From NCBI GenBank assembly GCA_963082975.1, contig OY720347.1:31637398-31701397 (forward strand): DNA of 64,000 nucleotides, written 5' to 3'. The translations under genes were made by a program, and so were the position numbers. Position 1 is the stretch's first letter, and each line of letters opens with the position of its first letter. The DNA is from Labia minor (lineage: Eukaryota > Arthropoda > Insecta > Dermaptera > Spongiphoridae). Below the pieces are notes generated by a model, which worked only from the letters and a program-made list of their open reading frames with translations, was not told the origin of the DNA and did no database searches. This document shows, in pieces, positions 23,211-34,682 of the stretch.

Positions 23211-23794
23211 GCTGGAGTGTCTCCACTCGACTATCTCGCATTTTGAATTGAATTAAATAATATATATTATATTTAAATTTAATTTAATTAATTAATTTAT
23301 AAATTAAAATTAATAAATGATATTTATTAAACCAGCGCGTGTTTGGCTCTATATTGATTGCACCACGTCACGTGCTGGCGCGTGATTTGCAGTGTTAAAA
23401 AATTAATTCCGGTACTTTCAGCGATTCAATCAAGCTGAAATTCTATATATATCAGTTTTATACAATTTTTAATGATGTGAAAATCTATCAAACATATATC
23501 TTTATTTTTACAGTCACTTTAGAGGGGAAAAAATGAAAACGTGGTAGGTAATGACCCTCTTCCTGCTACATTACTCAAAAGTTGATAGAAAACTACGAAT
23601 TTTGAATAATGTCTGTGTGCTAAATTTCATTATTCTAGCTCAAACTGTTTTTGCGTAATCTTGTCTACATACATACATACACACAGACATTTTTCTCAAA
23701 TGACTAAGCGCCCTCAAAACGTATAAAAACATCAAAAACTCGACATCAAAAATTTTCGTGATCGCAATACTATCTCTGGGGAATTAGTAAAAAA
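23211..23794 (-). mobile_element. family A Helentron-like non-autonomous element, copy A4
   Basis: Minus-strand copy. The hairpin TGGAG-TGT-CTCCA (23213-23225) is perfect, and the adjoining subterminal repeat ACTATCTCGC (23230-23239) is intact. The 5' end carries a mutated first hairpin (ACTATCTCTGGGGAATTAGT, ending near 23789). The body retains CACGTG (23369-23374) and a short TACA/CA microsatellite near 23668-23687. The ETS-like core is damaged (CTTCCTGCT). Confidence 0.78.
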
Positions 23795-24640
23795 CAAATT
23801 CTAGCAAGAAATATTCATAATATTTCACTCCTTTATTTATTACTTATTATAATTTCATTATTATCAATCCTTTATTATCAATAAATTAATGAAATAAAAA
23901 GAAAGTAGCTTGGTTTATTTCTAAATTACATAAAAATCTTATTTTAGGTTGACAGTTTATATAAAAATTAATTTTTAAAATTTTAATGAGTGTTAGATCT
24001 CCATAATCAATAAATTAATATTTATATATTAATCTCAAATAAAATTTGAAATAATTTTATGATAAAAGTTTAATATTTTTAAAAAATTTTTTGAAAGAAA
24101 AAAATGCATTCACATTTTTTTTTTTTTTACTTTTATTTATCTCTTATTTATGCAAACATTTTATTAACTGTTTAGGTACTAATCAAATAATTCAATTTTA
24201 AGATTTTTTGATCATCCCAAAAAAATCTTTCTGACAACGTGTTATCAAACTAAAGTCTTAAATTTTTTTTTTAATTTTTTGACGAATCTCTTTTATTATT
24301 ATTTATATACAGTCATTTATTTATTTACTTTATAAAAAAATTAATGATTAATGAATGCATAAACTATTAATAATATAATTTAATTGTGATTATAAATATA
24401 TTTTTTTTCCAACTTGGTGGTGTTAAACCTATTTTCTTATTTTCATATTTATTCATAAAATAAAATATACAAATATTATTATAATATTATAATAATAAGT
24501 CATTAAGGAGAATGATTAATTTTTAAATACAATAAAGTTAAAATATTAGTTTGATAAGAAGATTTATATAGTACTTAGTACTAGAATACGAGATAGTAAA
24601 AATAAAATGAACTCTTTTGAATAAATAAAATAATCAAGGT
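23795..24640. other. A/T-rich intergenic DNA
   Basis: A/T-rich filler. Nothing identified. Confidence 0.8.
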
Positions 24641-25520
24641 ACATCTCTTTTATCCAAAGGACTTAATAGACCACAGTGAAGTTGACCGACGTTTACTCTA
24701 ACTGTTAATTTGTATTCAAAGTTTAATTGAATCTCCATGGAGTCGAGCTTTTGTTCCCAAGCTAGATGTCGAATTGGTGTGATGAAGGGAAACTGCAATC
24801 AATTAAGTTGACGGCATTTGGTAGCCAAATCTAGAGAGCAATCACAAACATACACACACATACAGCCACGCGAATGTTAGTTCCCTCACACAATGGGAAT
24901 CTCAATTAATTTTTCACTTTCTAATTTCGCACATTGTTTTGATAATGTCTCGATTAAAAAGTGTACATTCAAATATTCAAGAAGGATGGAGGCGCTACTT
25001 TATATCATCAGATCGTGACTGACCCTAGGCTATTTTTCCAACAGGATTGATTGATTGACGGATATATAAAAAGAGAAAGAGAGGGAGGGAGGGAGACGGT
25101 ACGGAATAGGATGAAAATTAAAATTCGCGGTGAGCAGACAGCTTTCAACCTTTGTCTAAACGACACGGCGCTATAAGGGATGTTTTCATTTCACCACTCG
25201 CCCCCCCCCTCCCTCTCCCCTTCATTAGAGTACTTGGCCTACGTCACATGTCTGTCTTGGAGGCGAAAAATGATGGATCACAGCTGAATTCTCCACTATC
25301 TATTCATTAAACTCCCATCACATTTAATCATATCGTTCAGTGAAAGGAAGGGGTGTTAATTATGAAGCGAGTGCTTTCCGAATTTAGAAAATCTAACCCT
25401 CCCTGTCAAAATTAATTACCAGATCAATCCAAGAATTATTTATTTACTAAAGACAGAAATATTTCCTATGTACTGAATTTAGAAGCTGAACTAGTTGAGG
25501 CTCTTTAGGTTAACCACTCA
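24641..25520. promoter_or_regulatory. large candidate non-coding regulatory island
   Basis: The longest mixed-composition block in the first half of the window. It holds a purine tract GAGAGGGAGGGAGGGAGACGG (about 25078-25099), a run of C ending in CCCTCCCTCTCCCC (25201-25220), a MEF2/SRF-like CTATTTTTCC near 25030, and TACGTCACATGTC near 25240. No coding frame of 60 codons or more lies in it. The paired purine and pyrimidine tracts could form triplex-prone DNA. Regulatory role is inferred. Confidence 0.4.
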
Positions 25521-25770
25521 TTCATCCCAACCTTTACTTATTTAATAAATAGTATTGAAGTATTACACACCACATTTATATCACTCAAAATGAAAGATTA
25601 TGGTTGAAATTCATTACAAATTACAATTTACCTTTCCTAATTACCTATACATAAGAAAAATTAATTCATTTTTCTCTTAAAAGATTTTAATAATATTATT
25701 ACAAAAACTTAAATCATCTATAATTATAACTTTAAATTTTCAAATTATAATTATTTCAGAAAATAGGACA

Positions 25771-25806
<36 letters not shown>

Positions 25807-26640
25807 ATCTTACATACATTAAAAATGTATTTTTATTTTTAATTATACTAATGATTTTTGATAAAAATTCAATATATTTTAAATTATAAGAAAATTTAAG
25901 GGATTATTAGAATTTTTTTTAATTCTATAAAAATATAGTAATATGTATTTATATTTCTTAAGAAAATATTAAAATAAGTTTTTAAAAAATTCATTTGCAT
26001 TTTTCTCTTTATAATAACTAAATCCCTATTATTAATAATTTTTTCTATTTATATACTTTTAAAGTTATTCCAAAAGAAAAAAAATTTCAACCATATCTTT
26101 GAATTAAATTATAGTGTTAAATTAATAGTCCAAAATATACGTGTATTTGTAGCTCATTAGGAATGGTTTGTGATGTATTTTAGATTATGTATAAATAATC
26201 AAGATAATTCGGATGATGTTGTGTGCATGATTAGTTTGGACAATATATATTCACAACTAAATTATATATAATTGATATACTACAAATATAAATTTCCATC
26301 TCTTATAATAGTAATAGTAATAATATGATTTATATATATATATATATTAATAGTTAATTACAAACAAAAATTGAATTAGTAATAAAATTTTAAAAAATGC
26401 TTATTAAATTTGACATCAGTTTTTATTTAATCTTTTTATATGCGATTAATTGAAATTTTATAGCATCTAGCAGAACTGATTAAAAAAAAATATATTAAAA
26501 AGTTTAATGCTATTTCTAATTGCTTAGTACAAGTTTTACATTTAATAACGGTTTAGACATTTATTTAATTTGTTTTTAAGTTATAATTTATTTTATTTTT
26601 GAAATTAATCAAATACTTCTGTATCGATGATAGTGACTGA
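25521..26640. other. A/T-rich DNA with ATT trinucleotide repeat
   Basis: A/T-rich filler with a (TTA)n microsatellite at about 25773-25804 and a TA run near 26332-26347. No gene. Confidence 0.8.
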
Positions 26641-26930
26641 CTATTTTGATTTCAGATTTTTTTTTCTTTCTATACAGGGATCCACACGAAGAGGGTAGAT
26701 CATGAGAAATGGAATCGGTAGGGATAGCGTTTACTGTTTTTCTGGCCGTGCCCTGTGGAAAATGTCTCTATGATACTCCACAGATTAATTTGAAAAAAAT
26801 TTGAAAATTTGATTAAGAACCATTCAGGACGCAGTTTTTTTTGAATCAGTATAAATATTAACCGTCCCTTCTTACAGTCCGCCAATCTTTATTCTACCTA
26901 AAACCAATTTTAATCTTTTTATATTGCCTA
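26641..26930. other. mixed-composition stretch downstream of an RT fossil
   Basis: A 61-codon minus-strand frame (26700-26885) has no family match. It lies where the 3' continuation of the reverse transcriptase fossil at 26931-27047 would be, so it may be decayed retrotransposon sequence. Confidence 0.4.
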
Positions 26931-27047
26931 GCCCAATATCATGGGCCATGCCTCATAACACTCATAAAATACAGCCGTTAAAATAATAGTTTTATAGATT
27001 TTAATTTCGATATTCTTCTTAAATAATCGTTTTGAAATGAATCCTTT
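26931..27047 (-). pseudogene. non-LTR retrotransposon reverse transcriptase C-terminal fragment
   Basis: The end of a minus-strand frame reads ISKRLFKKNIEIKIYKTII followed by LTAVFYECYEAWPMI. This closely follows the LSS..L..N.KIKIYKTIILPVVLYGCETW block at the C-terminal side of reverse transcriptases from RTE-like elements common in arthropods. Nothing upstream in the frame resembles the polymerase core, and a stop follows. The same block, better preserved upstream, occurs at 40429-40610. Confidence 0.75.
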
Positions 27048-27140
27048 TATAATATAATAACAAATGTTAATTTTTTTTTTAATAAAATATATTATATATT
27101 CTTTATAAATTATGTTACTTAAGTTTAAATAAAAAAAAAT

Positions 27141-27746
27141 CTGGAGTGTCTTCACTCGACAATCTCGCAATTTGAATTGGATTAAATAACATATAAATAC
27201 AATATTTAAATTAAATTTAATTAAATACAAATTATAAATTAAAATTAATAAATAATATTTATTAAACCAGCGCGTGTTTGGCTTTTTGTTGATGGCACTA
27301 CGTCACGTGATGGCGCGTGATTGGCAGTCATCGTGTTAAAAAAATTAAATCCGATACTTTCAGTGATTCAATCAAGCTGAAATTCTATATATAACAGTTC
27401 ATACAATTATTAATCATGTGAAATACTATCAAATATATATCTTTATTTTTACGGTTATTTTAGAGGATAAAGATAAAAACGTGGTAGGTAATGACTCTCT
27501 TCTGGATGAGCTACATTTCTCAAAAGTTAATAGAAAACTACGAATTTTGAATAATGTCCGTATACCAAATTTCATTATTCTAGTTCAAACCGTTTTTGTG
27601 TAATCTTGTCTACACACACACACACAGACACTCACATAGACATTTTTCTCAACCTAAGTGAAAATGATCCAGGGACCTTCACAAAACGTAAAAACATCGA
27701 AAATTTTCGTGATCGCAATACTATCTCTTGCAAAATAGTAAAAAAT
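27141..27746 (-). mobile_element. family A Helentron-like non-autonomous element, copy A5
   Basis: Minus-strand copy. The 3' hairpin is mutated (CTGGAGTGTCTTCA). The subterminal repeat is near-intact (CAATCTCGC), and the opposite end is CTATCTCTTGCAAAATAGT near 27721-27740. CACGTG is conserved (27304-27309). A (CA)n run lies at 27613-27626. The frame at 27418-27603 is simply family A sequence read through and parallels the minus-strand frame at 16873-17058 in copy A3. Confidence 0.77.
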
Positions 27747-28235
27747 GTATTTGATTCATTAAAGAAGGATAAAATAAAAAAATAAAAAATAAAAAAATAT
27801 TTTTTTTTAAGAATGATTACGATCTCATTAGTTAGAAGTCAATATAACGTTAGTATCTTTTAGTTATATAGTAAGTAAACAAGTACTAATACTTTCTTTT
27901 TGTCTAATATTCATTACATTTACTTAATATTATTTCTTTTTTATAATAGATATCTATTTTTAATGTCTGATTCATTGCACTTTTATTTCTCTTGACTTTC
28001 AATAAGTGCACGATGTGATTTCGATGAAATTACTTTTTATGAATAGTTCCTATTAATAAGAACTTCTGAGAAATTTATCATAATATATGATCAATAAAAC
28101 GTGTATTTATTTTTTATTTAGTGGTGCAAGCACATTATATTAAAGATTAAATCTGTCACGTTTTTAATATTCTTCAACACATATAATCCGTTGTAATTTA
28201 TTATACAATAAAACATTTTTTTTTTGCGATTAAAT
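27747..28235. other. A/T-rich intergenic DNA
   Basis: A/T-rich filler. No feature. Confidence 0.8.
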
Positions 28236-28430
28236 TTTGCTCCGTTTTAAACAGGCCGTAATGCGTGTTTATCGTCCAGCAGTAAAGGTGGCAGCAATGT
28301 TAGGGTTGTGAAAACGAGCAAAAAGAGGTGAGACGTTTTTTTAATGCTACAAGAGCATCCATGTTTTTTTTACTGGAGGCGCATCAAGAAAGACTGCCTT
28401 AATGGCTGGAAAAAAGAAAACGATTGCGAC
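28236..28430. promoter_or_regulatory. small candidate regulatory island
   Basis: About 200 bp of mixed composition with TTTTAAACAGGCCGTAATG and GTTTATCGTCCAGCAGTAAA stretches. The 79-codon frame starting at 28344 quickly becomes low-complexity. Regulatory role inferred. Confidence 0.3.
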
Positions 28431-28592
28431 AATCAAACACCTGTTCATATAATTGAATTAATATCAATTAATCTTCCAAAAGATTTATTTGAAAAAATTA
28501 CACAAAAAACAGCTAACATCAACTTCGTAATAAGAATTCATTTGTTCATTCATTTTCTTTTTTTTTTTGTTTTCATTCATTAGTAACATTAA

Positions 28593-29282
28593 TAAGTTGA
28601 CCTGTGGCCAGGTCCGAACCGACCGACGGTTTGAAGTAAATTAATTTCCAGCTACAGAAACAATTTCAAATAATTTTAATATATCTATTAATGTAATAAA
28701 AAACATATAGGCATATAACATAAATATTTTTAATTTTATTTTATTTATAATATATGTATATATTTATATGTAAGACCAGGCTGTGACGTCATGAATGGCT
28801 GGATGACGTCATATAATTTTAAATCAAGAAAAAACTAATAAATATGATTTTCCCGAGGATAAAACCAATACAAAGTGCATGATTCGTGGTGATATATAAA
28901 AAAATCTCCTCATGTGAAATTTGGTGTGAAGATAACCCTTCCCTTCCTATCGTCGATCGCTAATACTACCACTTCCGGTTCACGGATTTGCACCAAAAGT
29001 TGATCAATTCATCCCACTGATGCATTAAGTAAATATACCAAATTTCATCAAAATCGGTTGAGCCGTTCAGGCTGTACACATCTATACGGACGGACAGACG
29101 GACAGACGGACGGACAGACGGACAGACGGACGGACAGACGGACAGACGGACGGACAGACATCATGCTAAAAATACTTTTTTCTGTTTAGAAAATGCATGA
29201 TTCGTGGAGATATGTAAAAATCTCCACATGTGAAATTTGGTGTGAAAACAATACCTCCCTTACTATCGTCGGTCGGTAAAAA
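28593..29282 (-). mobile_element. family B Helentron-like non-autonomous element, copy B2
   Basis: A full-length copy on the minus strand. The left end carries the perfect hairpin GACCTG-TGGC-CAGGTC (28599-28614), then the subterminal repeat ACCGACCGAC (28618-28627). Its inverted partner GTCGGTCGGT is at 29268-29277. Two TGACGTCA palindromes lie at 28784-28791 and 28804-28811. The ETS-like CACTTCCGGT is at 28970-28979. The simple-repeat block is expanded here (29085-29160). No coding capacity. Confidence 0.8.
29085..29160. repeat. GGAC/AGAC tetranucleotide array inside copy B2
   Basis: Alternating GGAC and AGAC tetramers form higher-order units of about 20 bp (GACAGACGGACAGACGGACG), repeated roughly three to four times. 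This is an expansion of the short GGAC block present in all family B copies. There are no unique spacers, so it is not a CRISPR array. Confidence 0.93.
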
Positions 29283-29541
29283 TAGTGTAACTGTTTCCTG
29301 CCAATTCTTCGATTAATGTTTTAATGTTATTCATTTTACTGGAGGCGTTTGAATTAAATTTAAACCTGAATAAAAATGATTTTTGTTTCCTCTTATTAAA
29401 GAAGTTGTCTAAATGATTTAATTTTAAAATAATTTAAATTAAAAGATATAAGGAGTTAATATAAACATGGTATTTTGTGTTATTTCTAAAATTATAAATT
29501 TTGAAATTTTTATTAATATTGTCAGCATAATTTATAAGGCC
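29283..29541. other. A/T-rich DNA between two family B copies
   Basis: No feature recognised. Confidence 0.75.
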
Positions 29542-29790
29542 TTTTTACCGACCGACGATAGTAAGGGAGGTATAGTTTTTACACCAAATTTGATTTTTAC
29601 ATATCTCCGCGAATCATGCAATTTCTTAACAGAAAAAAGTATTTTTAGCATGATATCTGTTCCTCTGTCCATTGTGTCTCCGTCTAGAAGTGAATAGCTT
29701 GAACGGATCAGCGAATTTTGATAAAATTTGATACATTTACTGAATTCATCAACATATAGTGTATACTTATCCGGAAACCGGAAGTGGTAG
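29542..29790 (+). mobile_element. family B Helentron-like element, copy B3, 3'-truncated
   Basis: Starts at TTTTTACCGACCGAC (repeat at 29547-29556) and runs to the ETS-like ACCGGAAGTG (29777-29786), where homology stops. The GGAC block is reduced to CTGTTCCTCTGTCC. The last 350 bp or more, with the CRE-like palindromes and hairpin, are missing. It faces copy B2 in opposite orientation, 260 bp away. Confidence 0.78.
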
Positions 29791-30515
29791 TTTACAAACT
29801 ATTAATTTTATATTCATTGTCTCAAAATATTTCACTTAAATTATGGTAGTAATTAATAATTGAGTAATTAAACTAAAAATAAAAACCAAAATAATATAAT
29901 TTAGTCCTTTTAATTCAAGTTTTAAAAATATTTTTTTTTTTGGATACTTTATGGGTATATATATATATATATAATGTTTTGAAATTAATTTATTTCAAAT
30001 CCTGTGCCTGGTCACAGCTCATATTTTGGGAGAGGATAGAAATTATCAAAATATTTTGAATATAAAATTATTCTTTTTTTCAAAGAAAAGGGTTAATTAG
30101 AGTTTATAATAGAATGTTCGTACTCTTAGTTTCAAAATTGTATTTTTTTAAATTTATTATTAATAAGACAATCGATTTATTGATATTTCCAATATAAAAT
30201 TTAATTATTAAGAAAATAAATTTTTTTATTTATTAGTATGCTTGCATACGCCAAAAAGAGCGGACTTCAGTCGCTGTAGTCTCCTCCACTTACTGTAATT
30301 TAATAGTTTTGTAGAACAAAAAAAAAAAAAAAAACAAATCACACAAATTAGGAGTCTAGTTTCTATTTTAGTTTCTTAAGGTCTATGAACATGAATACAA
30401 TACAATAGAAGTAAAGAAAAAAAAACAAAAGATGAAATAAACAACATAACCAGGAGGAAAATGTGTTAGATTTGGAAAAAAGAAAAAGGAAACGTCGATT
30501 TTAGATGTAAATTCC
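29791..30515. other. A/T-rich intergenic DNA
   Basis: A/T-rich filler with a TA microsatellite at 29956-29973. A short mixed patch at 30240-30300 has no recognisable content. Confidence 0.75.
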
Positions 30516-31340
30516 GGAGCGTATATTTATTAATTGCCTCCGTTGTTTTTCCGTTTTATTAATGGGCGGCAGATTGGCTGGGCTTTGGTTTGGTGTCCCC
30601 ACTTTTTAAGAGCCAAGACAAAGGACCCGTCAGCCTATCATGAATCCCCCTTGTATGGCCAATGTTCTTTTCTCTTACAGAAAAAATCGTCTACATATAT
30701 ATATATAAATACATAGAAAGAGTTTCGAACATCCCTACACCTACCTTGGAGATAACGTAGCGTTATATACGATTCAACGAGTTTTTCTTATCGAGGTTTG
30801 GCATTTCAATGATTTCGGTGATGCGACAAGTTGTCCCCCGACTCGTCTAATTACGAGTATTCTGGTGGGAGTAGACTTGTGACTAGATTCGTGTATGTGT
30901 GTGTGTGTATTTCTTAAGGACCGACGCAGGTAGATCTCTCTCTCTCTCTAGGCTAGAAGAGGTTGTCCCCCCCTCCCGCCCTCCTCTACTCCTCCACCGA
31001 CGATGGAACCCAACGATCAGAGGCCCCCAACATTAATTCTATTGTTACATGAAAACACACTTAGTTTTCTGGCCATTCTCGTGTCAATTTAAAACTGGAA
31101 GTAATTAAATAAAACCAGGCTACTGTGAAAAAAAGCCAACGCGCGGCCATTGCTGCGCTCCCCCACCCCGCGAAGCTTAAGGCACTCGTTAGCATTAACA
31201 TTCGTTAAGACGGGGTAATTAAAACCCGAGAGCTACACTGAGATATGTTAATGACTGATTAACGCGCTTTCGTTTAATAACCACACACACACACACACAC
31301 ACCGATATAATATATACATGCATACGGACACGTAGCAACC
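30516..31340. promoter_or_regulatory. large candidate regulatory island with the most GC-rich core in the window
   Basis: About 800 bp of mixed composition. Its core at 31136-31180 (CCAACGCGCGGCCATTGC, then C-rich sequence to CCCCGCGAAGC) is the most CpG-dense stretch I see. Other content: GT and TC runs (30895-30909, 30936-30951), a spaced inverted repeat GTTAAT-N5-ATTAAC (31247-31263), TAATTA-type sites and a (CA)n run at 31281-31302. No recognisable coding frame. An enhancer or an unannotated promoter would both fit. Confidence 0.42.
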
Positions 31341-33415
31341 GAAGACAAACAAGCAACTTGATGAAATCTTCTTTTTTTTACAATTTTATTCCTTTTCATT
31401 TGAATAATTACCGACTCAGACCTCACATTGAGGAAAAACTTGAATTTTTAGTTTTGAGACATTAATTATATGCAAATAAAAACAAACCTGCTGGTCCAAG
31501 GCGAGAGAGAGAGAGAGAGGAGGAGGGAGGGGGGGAGAAGCTGTTTTACAGCCGAGATATGTGAAAACGCTTTGCTTTCTATATTTGAAATATCACTCGA
31601 TATTGATTCGAATTTAAATAATTATTATACATATTTAACATTGATCTTCCACTCCCCACTCTCATTCGGAATATTAATTTCTAATTTAAATACACATTCC
31701 TAATCTAATCAGTCGGTAAAAAACATTTTTATAACGAGATCGTATTCCTAGAGGCAGCAGGATAAATTTTTTTTTTTTTTTTTTTTTGATTAAATGAAAA
31801 ACGATCGCCTTTCATTCATAAATTTGATGATTTCAAGGATAATCTTGTAATATTAATTTAAATAACTCATTCATTGTATCGAAAATTTGCACACCTGAGA
31901 GAATTAAAATAAACAAAAACATAAATAATCAAAATAAAATTTAAGTAATTCATTGATTGATTTATCTAAATGAACACATATAATAAAATGATAAAACAAA
32001 AAACCTCATTGAAAATTCCCTTTCATTAAATAAACCAACCTTTTCATTTATTTATATATTTATTTATTTTTATTTTTTATTTAATTCACAAATTTTAAAA
32101 TTATTTAACTAGGTGAGATTTGAACCTTTATTGATAATTTAAAAAATTTCTGAATTTAAAATAATAATAGTAATTAGGTATATACATACCTATATTATAA
32201 TTATTATATTTTTCTATAAATATGATTGATTAAAAGATGAATATTTAGGCAGGTAAGTAATCAATATTAAAATTGATTTTCGAAAAATTATATTGTTAAT
32301 AAAAATAATTATAACTTTGAATTGATTTTAATCATCAGAAATGTATGGAAGCATATATAATCTCAATTAATTTCACAATAATTTTTTTACTTTTTAGTTT
32401 ATTATTATTTTTATTTAATTTTAATTGTTTTTACCCAAAACATCTGGCTGATTCTACTCTGGAGATAATCCAAATTTTTTTTAAAATAAATTCAGAAAGA
32501 GCAATTATTACAAAATTATTTATTTGCTAGAGAATCAACTTACAAATTTATTACACAAACATATGAAAAGATGTTTATAAAAATTTAAAATTTGATTAAT
32601 TATTGTGTAATTTTGTATTTATAATATATATATATATATATATATAAATTTAGTTCAATTATTTCTAATTTATTTTTATGTAATATTCAGTTTTTTCTGA
32701 ATAACATTTAATAAATAAATGAATAAATAAAAAAGATTAACGAAAAGGGAGAAGTTTTAAAATATTAATTGTTTTTTAAACAAAGAAAAAAAAATCTGTT
32801 CAATTTTTTTTTGTATTTTTAATTTTAATATTATTAATGTTGATTTTTAAACTCGAATTAAAATTTTTATATTTTACATTGTTTTCAAAATATACATGTT
32901 AGATGTTTTAGGTAAAAAGGAAAAATACATCCAGAGGTTCTATGTATAATAATTTACCTATATGTGCATGGTAGGTATATATTCCTATTTTTTTCCAAGA
33001 GGTGTATTGTAGCCATAAACAGCCAACTCAACCCTCCTAGGTATATTTTTGTAAACAACACAAATATCTTGTTGTCATCTCTTTCGCTCCCCATTGTATA
33101 TGTAATGTATATACAATTCTCATCTGACGACAAGAATATCACTTTTTGATTTATTCGTTTTATATTTCAAGCTTCTTGAAATTTATTATTATATTCTATG
33201 TAATTTTATAAAATTTATAAAAGAGCATATTATGCAAAGTAAAATAATATTTGTAACACGAAACCGTTTAAAAATATTAATCCACTTTACATGCCTTGGC
33301 AATTAATTAGAATAAAACAGTAAATAAAATAAAATTCAAATAGATTTCTATTCATTCATATTTATATTAAATAAAGAAGGGGAAGAAAAAAAACTTTTGT
33401 ATAAGCAATGAAATG
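31341..33415. other. A/T-rich DNA with simple repeats and a possible B-box remnant
   Basis: Contains a (GA)n/AGGG tract (31502-31537), poly-T at 31768-31788, TA repeats near 32624-32646, and GAGATTTGAACC (32115-32126), the reverse complement of a pol III B box, with no A box visible. The 32954-33149 region has overlapping short frames on both strands with no family match. Confidence 0.65.
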
Positions 33416-33695
33416 GGAAATAATTACTAATGATGTTCTCATTTCGTCAAGCTGCCTTGCACATCGGTACTCCATTAAACTACCGCTTTATTATAGAGCG
33501 TGGCTCCGTGAAGCTATAAAGTCCCGAGGTGGGATTAATAACCACCAACCACTTGCAAAGTGTGTGCGCTGAGAACACCCCATGTCGACACCGGGCGTTT
33601 TATGTTAACGACCAAACGAAATGCGCGATATCTGATCGCCCTCCCACCTAACGCCATCAGCATCCAAGGTGTATGCATAGGGTGTTTCACAATAA
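33416..33695. promoter_or_regulatory. candidate non-coding regulatory island
   Basis: About 280 bp of mixed composition with no open frame. It includes GGGATTA (33531-33537, Otx/Bicoid-type K50 homeodomain core), CTTTATTATAG and GTTTTATG (posterior-Hox-like A/T motifs) and the ACCACCAACCACTTG stretch. Motif matches this short are weak on their own; the case rests on composition and absence of coding signal. Confidence 0.4.
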
Positions 33696-33974
33696 AACCC
33701 TTCTATTATTCCATTAAACCATACCTATTCTAACAGATCATAACTTAAATACAAAACCATATATAAATTCTAATGTATAATTCATTCACTATATACTTTC
33801 GGTTTTATTTAACTACTCTATACCTAAGTACCAATATTTGTTTATTATATTTTTTTTTATTTTTATTTATTTTATAATTATAATAAAGATAATATTAAAT
33901 AAAATATAATATATGATTTTAATTTTGATAAATACAATTATTATTATAAATTTACAAAATTAATTGTCAGATTT

Positions 33975-34008
<34 letters not shown>

Positions 34009-34185
34009 TAGAATCACTATAAATTTTTCTTTTTTTTTAAATTTTAAATTAAATTCAATTCAATAATTTAGTTATTTTTTTATTATTATTGGTTCTAGTT
34101 CATATTATTTACATATTTATTTATTTGTGTTTCATAAAATATTATTTTATTATTTTTTTATTTTATTTTTTTATTTTATTTTATT
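33696..34185. other. A/T-rich DNA with (GT)n microsatellite
   Basis: A (GT)n run lies at 33977-34007 and TTATTTTATT-type repeats at about 34140-34195. No gene. Confidence 0.8.
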
Positions 34186-34345
34186 TTATTTTATAATTCA
34201 TAATTCATAATTCATAATTCATAATTCATAATTCATAAATATTATATTGTAAATTTTTGTGAAGTTGGTGAGGTTTGAACCATTATCCACAAGTTCAGTA
34301 GGTAGTTCACTATTTTGCCACTATGCTATGCTTTCGATGACTTTT
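34186..34345 (-). repeat. tRNA-derived SINE-like element with tandem-repeat tail
   Basis: On the minus strand the head reads TAGCATAGTGG, a full match to the pol III A box TRGCNNARNGG. About 47 bases later comes GGTTCAAACCTC, a good B box. The spacing is close to that of a tRNA gene. Downstream on the same strand (34195-34239 in window coordinates) is a run of tandem ATTATGA units, the kind of short-repeat tail that ends many SINEs. I could not fold a convincing functional tRNA cloverleaf. No target duplication was identified. Confidence 0.6.
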
Positions 34346-34682
34346 TTTGTTTACATATTTATTATTATTATTATTATTATTATTTATTATCAATTTATAA
34401 CATAACTAATTAGCTATTCAATACAATTTGTAAAAACTACTCTAGACTTTCTGACTAGTCTGAATATTATTAAAAAATAACTTAATAATTAAAATTAAAC
34501 ATTGATTATATAATTTCTTTTAAAGAGTATATTGATATTTTGTACCTATTTCACTTGAAATATTTAATTAGTTATAAATTAATTTATTTTATTGATATTT
34601 CTTTTAGTAATAAGATATGATTTATATATATATAATTTTTAGAGGCTATTGAGACTTTATTTGTTATTATAAATGAAGTATA
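34346..34682. other. A/T-rich intergenic DNA
   Basis: A (TTA)n run at about 34359-34384, then A/T-rich filler up to the mariner element. Confidence 0.75.

Noticed and set aside
29085..29160. CRISPR-like regular repeats
   Set aside because: Uninterrupted tetranucleotide repeats without unique spacers, in a eukaryotic mobile element.
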